In this document: positions 57,839 through 64,000 of the stretch, piece by piece | Layout: every line of letters starts with the position of its first letter | Numbering within the stretch: position 1 is the stretch's first letter | Assembly: GCF_001431595.1 (NCBI RefSeq) | Contig: NZ_LDJO01000019.1 | Span: 1 to 64,000 of the forward strand | Source of the DNA: Stenotrophomonas acidaminiphila | GTDB taxonomy: Bacteria > Pseudomonadota > Gammaproteobacteria > Xanthomonadales > Xanthomonadaceae | Reading direction: 5' to 3' | DNA: 64,000 nucleotides | The notes under the pieces: model-generated | Databases searched by the model: none | Seen by the model: the letters and a program-made list of their open reading frames with translations, nothing else | Told to the model about the DNA's origin: nothing | Made by a program: the position numbers and the translations under genes

Positions 57839-58480
57839 CTACGCCAGGGCCAGCGCGTCGCGGACCGGCGCGAAACTGCGCCGGTGCTCGGGGCAGGGGC
57901 CGTGCGTGCGCAGTGCGGCCAGGTGGGCCGGGGTGCCGTAGCCCTTGTGCTGGTCGAAGCCGTATTCGGGATGGCGCAGGTGCAGGTCCAGCATGTAGCG
58001 GTCGCGGCTGACCTTGGCCAGGATCGAGGCGGCCATGATCGCGCGGTCGATGGCGTCGCCGCCGACCAGCGCTTCGGCCGGGCACGGCAGGCCCTTGGGC
58101 ACCTTGTTGCCGTCGATGCGCGCGAACTGCGCCACATGGGCCACGCCCTGCACGGCCCGGCGCATGCCCTGCATCGTGGCCTGGAAGATATTGATGTCGT
58201 CGATCTCGGCCACGTCCACCAGCACGATGCTGTAGGCCAGGGCGCGTTCGACGACACGCTCGAAGAGCTGTTCGCGGCGCGCGGCGGTGAGCGCCTTGGA
58301 GTCGTCCAGGCCGTTGATGCGCGGCCGCTGCGGGTCGAACACCACCGCAGCCACCGCCACCGGGCCGGCCAGCGGACCGCGTCCGGCCTCGTCCACGCCG
58401 GCGGTCAGGCGCGGGCCCTGGCGGGCGGCCAGCAGGCCGTCGTCGAACAGGGCCAGCGTTGCGGCCGCGTGCCGGCTCAT
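57839..58480 (-). CDS. rnhB: ribonuclease HII
   Basis: 213 residues. The N-terminal catalytic motif [20 protein letters not shown] carries the first Asp and Glu. [24 protein letters not shown] and [19 protein letters not shown] provide the later acids. It removes ribonucleotides from DNA. Its ATG overlaps the lpxB stop (ATGA), so it is translated with the lipid A cluster. Confidence 0.96.
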   Translation of the reverse strand: MSRHAAATLALFDDGLLAARQGPRLTAGVDEAGRGPLAGPVAVAAVVFDPQRPRINGLDDSKALTAARREQLFERVVERALAYSIVLVDVAEIDDINIFQATMQGMRRAVQGVAHVAQFARIDGNKVPKGLPCPAEALVGGDAIDRAIMAASILAKVSRDRYMLDLHLRHPEYGFDQHKGYGTPAHLAALRTHGPCPEHRRSFAPVRDALALA

Positions 58481-59721
58481 GCCGATCGCGCCAGCAGCGA
58501 TGCCACCGCGTCGGCGGCGCGGGCCGAGGCGTCCTGGCGCAACTGCAGGTGCAGGCGCCGGTAGTCGTCCTGCAGCCCCGGCACGTGGCCGGGGTGCTGG
58601 AACCACCGCAGTACGGCCGTGGCCAGCCGGTCCGGCGTGCAGTCGTGCTGGATCAGTTCCGGCGCCAGGTCGCGCCCGGCCAGCACGTTGGGCAGGGCGT
58701 AGCGGTCGACCTTGACCAGTTTCAGCGCCCGGGCGATGCGGTAGGTCAGTTCCGACACGCGGTAGCCGACCACCATCGGCCGCTTGACCAGCATGGTCTC
58801 CAGGGTGGCGGTACCCGACGCCAGCAGCACCACGTCGGCGGCGGTCAGCGCGTCGCGGGCCTGGCCGTCGAGCACGTGCAGGCGCGCGGCCGGCAGCGCC
58901 GAGGCGGCGATCTGCTGGTCGAGCAGCTGCCGGCAGCGGGCATTGGCTGCCGGTACCACGATATGCAGCCCGGGCATGCGCTCGGCCACCTGCCAGGCGG
59001 CCTCGAAGAAGGCCGGGCCGAGCCGGCCGACCTCGCCCAGACGGCTGCCCGGCAACACCGCCAGCACCGGCGCGGTGGCCGGCAGCGCCAGCCGGGTGCG
59101 GGCATCGGCACGGTCGCTGTCCAGCGGGATCGCATCGGCCATGGGGTGGCCGACGAAGCGTGCGTCGACGCCATGGCGCGCGTAGATCGGGGGTTCCATC
59201 GGGAACAGGCACAGCACCATGTCGGCGCTGCCGCCGATCTTCTCGGCACGCTTCTCGCGCCAGGCCCAGACCGAGGGGCTGACGTAGTGCACCGTGCGGA
59301 TGCCGCGCTGCTTGAGCCAGCGCTCGACGCCAAGGTTGAAATCGGGCGCGTCGATGCCGATGAACACGTCCGGGCGCCAGTCGAGCACGCGCTCGCGGAA
59401 GGCGCGGCGCAGTTTCAGCAGGCGCGGCAGGTGGCGCAGGATCTCGGCCAGGCCCATCAACGCCAGCTCGCTGGCATCGAACCAGGTCTGGCAGCCGGCG
59501 CCACGCATGGCGTCACCGCCGATACCGGCGAATTCGGCATCGGGGAAACGCTGGCGCAGTTCGGCGATCAGGCCGGCGCCGAGCTGGTCGCCGGAGGTTT
59601 CCCCGGCCACCAGCGCGATGCGCGGGCCGCGGCCCACGCGCGCGCGCGCGGCGGCGATGGCCGCCGCGCCGCCGTCCCCGGGCCCTGCGTGCCCGTTCAC
59701 GGTGCTGCCTTCGGCACTCAT
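58477..59721 (-). CDS. lpxB: lipid-A-disaccharide synthase
   Basis: 414 residues, GT19 family, joining UDP-diacylglucosamine and lipid X to form the lipid A disaccharide at the inner membrane. [67 protein letters not shown] and [22 protein letters not shown] are characteristic. It begins with an N-terminal extension of about 33 residues ([15 protein letters not shown]...) not common in other families. ATG overlaps the lpxA stop. Confidence 0.97.
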   Translation of the reverse strand: MSAEGSTVNGHAGPGDGGAAAIAAARARVGRGPRIALVAGETSGDQLGAGLIAELRQRFPDAEFAGIGGDAMRGAGCQTWFDASELALMGLAEILRHLPRLLKLRRAFRERVLDWRPDVFIGIDAPDFNLGVERWLKQRGIRTVHYVSPSVWAWREKRAEKIGGSADMVLCLFPMEPPIYARHGVDARFVGHPMADAIPLDSDRADARTRLALPATAPVLAVLPGSRLGEVGRLGPAFFEAAWQVAERMPGLHIVVPAANARCRQLLDQQIAASALPAARLHVLDGQARDALTAADVVLLASGTATLETMLVKRPMVVGYRVSELTYRIARALKLVKVDRYALPNVLAGRDLAPELIQHDCTPDRLATAVLRWFQHPGHVPGLQDDYRRLHLQLRQDASARAADAVASLLARSA

Positions 59722-60509
59722 CGCTGCAGCGGACGGTCCGCGTGTTCGATGAAGTCCAGCATCTGCCGGACGTCGTCGCTGTCCCGGGCCTGCTCGGCCA
59801 GCTGCTGCTTGGCCTCGGCCAGCGGAATGCCGGCCACGTACAGGGTGCGGTAGGCGCGCTTGATGGCGCCGATGCGCGCGGGGTCGAAGCCGCGGCGCTT
59901 GAGGCCTTCGCTGTTGATGCCGCGCGGACGGCCGTGGCCGTCGATGCCGACCATGGTGAACGGCGGGATGTCGCCGGTCACCAGCGCACCCATGCCGAGG
60001 AAGGCGTGGTCGCCGATGCGGCAGAACTGGTGGGCACCGGCGAAGCCGCTGATGATCACCCAGTTGCCGACGCTGACGTGGCCGGCCAGGGTGGTGTTGT
60101 TGGAGAACACGCAGTGGTCGGCGACATCGCAGTCGTGGGCGACATGGGTGTAGGCCAGCAGCCAGTTGTCGTTGCCGATGCGGGTGACGCCGCCGCCGCC
60201 GCCGGTGCCGCGGTTGACGGTGACGAACTCGCGGAACACGTTGCGGTCGCCGATCACCAGTTCGGTGCGTTCGCCGGCGTATTTCTTGTCCTGCGGCTCG
60301 CCGCCGATGGCGGCGTGGCCGATGAAGCGGTTGTCGCGGCCGATGCGGGTCGGGCCGTGGATGCTGCAATGGGGGCCGACCACGGTACCGGCGCCGATCT
60401 CGACCTCGGCGCCGATCAGGCTGAACGCGCCCACGCGGACGTCGTCGGCCAGCCGCGCCGACGGGTCGATGACCGCGGTGGGGTGGATCAGGGGGGCGCT
60501 GTCATTCAT
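59718..60509 (-). CDS. lpxA: acyl-ACP--UDP-N-acetylglucosamine O-acyltransferase
   Basis: 263 residues. Left-handed beta-helix hexapeptide repeats ([20 protein letters not shown] and so on) from residue 8; catalytic His in [14 protein letters not shown] and the acyl-chain segment [22 protein letters not shown]. It catalyses the first step of lipid A synthesis, attaching a hydroxyacyl chain. The C-terminal helical bundle is complete. Starts 20 bp after the fabZ stop. Confidence 0.98.
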   Translation of the reverse strand: MNDSAPLIHPTAVIDPSARLADDVRVGAFSLIGAEVEIGAGTVVGPHCSIHGPTRIGRDNRFIGHAAIGGEPQDKKYAGERTELVIGDRNVFREFVTVNRGTGGGGGVTRIGNDNWLLAYTHVAHDCDVADHCVFSNNTTLAGHVSVGNWVIISGFAGAHQFCRIGDHAFLGMGALVTGDIPPFTMVGIDGHGRPRGINSEGLKRRGFDPARIGAIKRAYRTLYVAGIPLAEAKQQLAEQARDSDDVRQMLDFIEHADRPLQR

Positions 60510-60528
60510 GCGCGGGCTCCGGTCGGGA

Positions 60529-60987
60529 TCATTCGCGGGTGCCGGCGCACAGCACCTCGGCATGCGCCACCACTTCGCCGTCCACCTTGGCCTCGCCGTA
60601 GTAGACGGCCATGTTGCGGATAACGCGCTTGACCTGCACGTGCAGCTCCAGCACGTCGCCGGGCACCACCTGCTTCATGAAGCGCACGTTGTCCACCTTG
60701 ACCAGGTAGAACAGCTTGGACTGCGCGTCACGGCCCAGGCTCAGCTGGGTCAGCACGCCGCCGGCCTGCGCCAGCGCCTCGATGATCAGCACGCCCGGCA
60801 TGATCGGCTGGGAAGGGAAGTGTCCCTGGAAGAACGGCTCGTTGATGGTGACGTTCTTGTGCGCGACGATCGTCCTTGCCTCGGTGTCCAGCGCGACCAC
60901 CTTGTCCACCAGCAGGAACGGATAGCGGTGCGGGATCAGCGTGCGGATCGTGTTGACGTCGATGGGCAACGGCAGCGGTGAGTTCAT
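60529..60987 (-). CDS. fabZ: 3-hydroxyacyl-[ACP] dehydratase FabZ
   Basis: 152 residues, hot-dog fold. [14 protein letters not shown] starts the domain, and [25 protein letters not shown] contains the catalytic His and Glu. It supplies unsaturated and saturated acyl chains to membrane lipids and hydroxyacyl-ACP balance for LpxA/LpxD. ATG overlaps the lpxD stop codon (ATGA), the tightest coupling in the cluster. Confidence 0.98.
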   Translation of the reverse strand: MNSPLPLPIDVNTIRTLIPHRYPFLLVDKVVALDTEARTIVAHKNVTINEPFFQGHFPSQPIMPGVLIIEALAQAGGVLTQLSLGRDAQSKLFYLVKVDNVRFMKQVVPGDVLELHVQVKRVIRNMAVYYGEAKVDGEVVAHAEVLCAGTRE

Positions 60988-62006
60988 TCCTTCTCCTTGC
61001 TCACAGCCAGGACCCGGCGCGCCAGGCTGTCCAGCTGCTTGAAGCGCGCGGCGTTCTTGCGCCACGTGCGGTTGTCGGTCAATGGGGTGCCGGACGAATA
61101 CTCGCCCGGTTCGGTAATGGAGTTGCGCACGACCGACTTGCCGGTGACGACGACGTGGTCGCAGATTTCCAGGTGCCCGACCACGCCGACCGCGCCGCCG
61201 AGCAGGCAGTAGCGGCCGATCCGGGCGCTGCCGGCGATGCCGGTGCAGCCGGCGATCGCGCTGTGTGCGCCGATATGGCAGTTGTGGGCGATCTGCACCA
61301 GGTTGTCCAGGCGCACGTCTTCTTCCAGTACGGTGTCTTCCAGCGCGCCGCGGTCCACGCAGGTGTTGGCGCCGATCTCGCAGTCGTCGCCGATGCGCAC
61401 GCCACCCAGCTGCGGCACCTTGATCCAGTGGCCGGCATCCATCGCCAGGCCGAAGCCGTCGGCACCGAGCACGGCACCTGGATGGATGCGCACGCGCTTG
61501 CCGAGGCGCACGCGGGTGACCAGGGTGACGCGGGCGATCAGTTCGCAGCCGGCGTCCAGCGAGCAGTCCTCGCCGATGATGCTGCCGGCGCCGACGATGC
61601 AGTTCTCGCCGACCACGCTGCGCGCGCCGATGCTGACGAACGGGCCGACGTGGGCGCTGGCGGCCACCTGCGCGGACGGGTCGATCACCGCGCTGGGATG
61701 GATGCCGGCCTCGCGCAGCGGCACCGTCTCGAACAGCGCGCCGATCTTGGCGAAAGTGGTGTAGGGGTCCTTGGCGACCAGGGCGGTGCCCGGGGCGGCC
61801 TCGGCGTCATCGGCGCGCAGCACGACGATGGCCGCCCTGCTCTCGGCCAGCTGCGCGCGGTAGCGCGGATTGGCCAGGAAGGTCAGCTGCCCGGGGCCGG
61901 CATGGGCCAGCGTGGCCACGCCGTGGATGACGGTGGACGGATCGCCGTGCACCTGCAGCCCGAAACGGTCGGCGAGGTCCTGTGCGGTATGGGTCGGAGT
62001 ATTCAC
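60984..62006 (-). CDS. lpxD: UDP-3-O-(3-hydroxyacyl)glucosamine N-acyltransferase
   Basis: 340 residues from a GTG start (MNTPTHTAQDLADRFGLQVHGD). The uridine-binding N-terminal domain is about 1-100, then hexapeptide repeats to about 310 with catalytic His in LAMDAGHWIKVPQLGG and NCHIGAHSAIAGCTGIAGS. The C-terminal helix (NRTWRKNAARFKQLDSLARRV) is present. It adds the third acyl chain of lipid A. No ATG is available at the N-terminus. Upstream lie only a terminator repeat and bamA; no skp gene in between. Confidence 0.98.
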   Translation of the reverse strand: MNTPTHTAQDLADRFGLQVHGDPSTVIHGVATLAHAGPGQLTFLANPRYRAQLAESRAAIVVLRADDAEAAPGTALVAKDPYTTFAKIGALFETVPLREAGIHPSAVIDPSAQVAASAHVGPFVSIGARSVVGENCIVGAGSIIGEDCSLDAGCELIARVTLVTRVRLGKRVRIHPGAVLGADGFGLAMDAGHWIKVPQLGGVRIGDDCEIGANTCVDRGALEDTVLEEDVRLDNLVQIAHNCHIGAHSAIAGCTGIAGSARIGRYCLLGGAVGVVGHLEICDHVVVTGKSVVRNSITEPGEYSSGTPLTDNRTWRKNAARFKQLDSLARRVLAVSKEKE

Positions 62007-62090
62007 GCCGGGAGTTTAGCGTCTGGAAGTGGCGCGGTCATGCGGCGGCAGCCAAGAGTCCGCGTGGGGTGCGGGCGGCGGCCGGACCGT

Positions 62091-62180
62091 TCTGGAGGAA
62101 AGCCCCCTTTGGTGAAAGGGGGCGCGCCGAAGGCGGGGGGAATCGGAAGGCGGGGGCGCGACCCACCGGTCCGCCATGGC
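62091..62180 (-). repeat. terminator-bearing repeat copy B, after bamA
   Basis: Second copy of the pattern at 51800-51880. The core hairpin GCCCCCTTT-CACC-AAAGGGGGC (62102-62123, read on the minus strand) is followed by TTTCC, so it acts as an intrinsic terminator for bamA. Downstream similarity (GGCGCGCCGAAGGCG) extends beyond the hairpin itself. The rest of the 222-bp gap up to lpxD shows no gene and must contain the lpxD promoter. Confidence 0.7.
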
Positions 62181-62228
62181 GGACCGACGGGTACCCGGGG
62201 CATTGCCCCCGGGTGCGCGGGCAGCGCC

Positions 62229-64000
62229 TTAGAACTGCCCGCCGAAGGTGAACTGCAGGCGCTCGATCTCGTCGCCTTCCTTCTTCTTGAGCGGGAAGGC
62301 ATAGCTGATCGAGATCGGGCCGACCGGGGCGCGCCACAGCAGCGCGACACCGGCCGAGGCACGCAGCTCGCCCGCGTCGAAGTTGTCGGTTCCGTTGTAG
62401 ACGTTGCCGAAGTCGAGGAAGGCCGATACGCGCGCCGACGGGCTGTCGAACAGCTTCGGGAAGTATGCCTCGACCGAGCCGACCGTCTTCAGCGAGCCAC
62501 CCAGCGGCTGGCCGCGGTAGTAGCCACCGATGATCTCCGAGCGCGGGCCCAGGGTGTTGTCGCGGAAGCCACGCACCGAGTTGGTGCCGCCGGCGTAGAA
62601 GTTCTCGAAGAACGGCAGCCCCGACGCCTTCACCTGGCGGTGCTTGGCGGTGGGGTTGGTGGCGCAGTCCACCACTTCGGTGGTGCCTGGCGTGCCCGGG
62701 ACGGCCGGCTTGTCGCCATCGGCCGGAATGCCGGGGACCGCAGGCGTCTCGAACCAGCAGATGTCGCGCACCTTGTCGTTGCCGTACGAGTCGCCGTAGC
62801 CGAACTCGACGCGGGTGTTGATCACCAGCGACGGCATGATCGGCCAGTACTTGGAGATCTGGTAGCTGAGCTTGTAGTACTCGGCGGTGGAGCCGGGCAG
62901 CGTGGCTTCCAGGCCCAGGCGCTGGTAGGTGCCGCGGGTCGGCATGAAATAGTCGTTGCGGGTGTCGCGCGCCCAGCCCAGTTCGGTACGCCAGGAGTGG
63001 AAGGTGCGCGTGCCCATCGCGTCGATGTAGTCGATGATCGACTGCGGGGTGTAGGTCGGGTACGTGGTGATCTGGTTGCTGTCGATGCCGAACATCAGCG
63101 AGAAGCTGTCGTTCTCGGTGATCGGCACGCCGAAGATCATCTGCGCCGAGCCGTTGGTGCTGTTGTACTGGGCGGTGTTGAAGTCCGAGTAGTCCAGCTC
63201 GCGCCAGGACAGGTTGTAGCCCAGCGAGACGCCGTCGTCGGTGAAGTACGGGTTCATGTACGAGAAGCCGTAGCGCTGCAGGTAGCTGCTGCGCGAGGCC
63301 TCGACCGACACGCGGTTGCCGCCGCCCAGGAAGTTGTTCTGCGACAGCTGCACCGAGGTGGTCATGCCGTAGGACTGCGAATAGCCCAGGCCGAACACGA
63401 AGCTGCCGGAGGTGGTTTCCTTGACGTTGTAGACCACGTCGACCTGGTCGTTGCTGCCGGTGACCGGCGAGGTCTCGACGTCGACCGATTCGAAATAGCC
63501 CAGGCGCTGCAGGCGGATCTTGGAGCGGTCGATGGCGGCCTGCGAGTACCAGGCGTTCTCGAACTGGCGCATTTCGCGGCGCAGCACCTCGTCGGCGGTG
63601 CGGGTATTGCCCTTGAACACGATGCGCCGCACCGACACGCGCGGGCCCGGCACCACCTGCATGTTGACCGCCACCGTGCGTTCGGCGCGGTTGCTGGTCG
63701 GGATCGGGTTGACCTTGGCGAAGGCGTAGCCGACGTTGGACAGGGTATTGGTGATCGCGTCGGCGCTGAACTCCAGCAGGCCGCGCGAGAACGTGTCGCC
63801 GGCCTTCTGGAACACCATGCGCTCGACGTCTTCCTGCGGCAGGATGGTGTCGCCGGTGACCTTGATCTCGGAGATCTTGTACTGCTCGCCCTCGGTCACC
63901 CCGGCGGTGATGAACATGTCGCGCTTGTCGGGGCTGATCGAGACCTGAGTGGAATCGACGCTGAAATCGACGTAGCCGCGGTCCAGGTACCAGGAGTTGA
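62229..64000 (-). CDS. bamA: outer membrane protein assembly factor BamA (3' part)
   Basis: 590 residues visible; the start lies to the right of the window. POTRA-domain sequence is seen first (NSWYLDRGYVDFSVDSTQVS then EGEQYKISEIKVTGDTILPQEDVERMVF). The 16-strand barrel begins near SGSFVFGLGYSQSYG, has the conserved VRGFRDNTLGPRS motif, and ends LQFTFGGQF with a terminal Phe. A periplasm/loop insert rich in Pro and Val (ETPAVPGIPADGDKPAVPGTP) sits in an extracellular loop. It inserts beta-barrel proteins into the outer membrane. Confidence 0.98.
   Translation of the reverse strand, partial: NSWYLDRGYVDFSVDSTQVSISPDKRDMFITAGVTEGEQYKISEIKVTGDTILPQEDVERMVFQKAGDTFSRGLLEFSADAITNTLSNVGYAFAKVNPIPTSNRAERTVAVNMQVVPGPRVSVRRIVFKGNTRTADEVLRREMRQFENAWYSQAAIDRSKIRLQRLGYFESVDVETSPVTGSNDQVDVVYNVKETTSGSFVFGLGYSQSYGMTTSVQLSQNNFLGGGNRVSVEASRSSYLQRYGFSYMNPYFTDDGVSLGYNLSWRELDYSDFNTAQYNSTNGSAQMIFGVPITENDSFSLMFGIDSNQITTYPTYTPQSIIDYIDAMGTRTFHSWRTELGWARDTRNDYFMPTRGTYQRLGLEATLPGSTAEYYKLSYQISKYWPIMPSLVINTRVEFGYGDSYGNDKVRDICWFETPAVPGIPADGDKPAVPGTPGTTEVVDCATNPTAKHRQVKASGLPFFENFYAGGTNSVRGFRDNTLGPRSEIIGGYYRGQPLGGSLKTVGSVEAYFPKLFDSPSARVSAFLDFGNVYNGTDNFDAGELRASAGVALLWRAPVGPISISYAFPLKKKEGDEIERLQFTFGGQF

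Noticed and set aside
58477..60369. Longer lpxB frame extending through lpxA
   Set aside because: The frame is open across lpxA only by lack of stops; lpxA is a well-supported gene in another frame, and the lpxB ATG at 59721 overlaps its stop.

Overview
This is GC-rich (roughly 70%) chromosomal DNA from a gammaproteobacterium of the Xanthomonadaceae (Stenotrophomonas / Pseudoxanthomonas / Luteimonas / Xanthomonas group). The genus cannot be fixed by eye. Support comes from the order bamA-lpxD-fabZ-lpxA-lpxB-rnhB-dnaE-accA, the basic bTHX ribosomal protein, the tesB/enoyl-CoA hydratase pairing, and the general style of the proteins. There are about 66 protein genes, packed with short gaps or ATGA overlaps. 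I saw no rRNA, tRNA, insertion sequence, prophage or CRISPR array.

Layout. 1-3.5 kb (minus): the cut end of an ECF sigma factor with a membrane tail, a DUF2007-type protein, tesB and an enoyl-CoA hydratase. 3.5-6 kb (plus): a PCu(A)C copper chaperone, gltX and zur. 6-11.3 kb (minus): an exported amidohydrolase and a TetR / DHA2-MFS / HlyD efflux operon with a palindromic operator. 11.4-14.2 kb: a His/Asp-rich ZnuD-like TonB-dependent receptor and a MerC-domain protein, divergent around a Zur-box-like site, matching the zur gene 8 kb away. 14.2-22 kb: bTHX, an acyltransferase, a nucleotide pyrophosphatase lipoprotein, an Ogt plus Ada-AlkA alkylation-repair pair, a ClpP-fold lipoprotein and a UbiM-like hydroxylase behind an FNR/Anr-type box. 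22-33 kb: deaD, two diguanylate cyclases around rluF, a DMT transporter, DUF72, VOC and a serine hydrolase.

33-50 kb is the accessory-looking part. It holds an ABC exporter, several exported proteins of unknown function, a LuxR regulator / hybrid kinase operon, TMEM175 and DUF1801 proteins, CsaA, a DUF885 lipoprotein, GFA and DUF4349 genes, an FNR-box-preceded 76-residue orphan, a second DMT transporter, a cyclophilin and a PadR/DUF1700 pair. 50-64 kb (mostly minus) is core: phaZ, a methyltransferase, hemJ, accA, dnaE, and the rnhB-lpxB-lpxA-fabZ-lpxD envelope cluster with bamA running off the right edge.

How it works together: the right end joins outer-membrane assembly (BamA), lipid A synthesis (LpxD/A/B) and fatty-acid supply (FabZ, AccA) to replication (DnaE, RnhB). 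The left part is linked by zinc control. The middle holds c-di-GMP signalling and envelope functions. I found no clearly new multi-gene system. The best leads are the Zur site, the two FNR-type boxes, the sigma/membrane fusion, the unknown exported gene pair next to the hybrid kinase, and a terminator-bearing repeat present twice.
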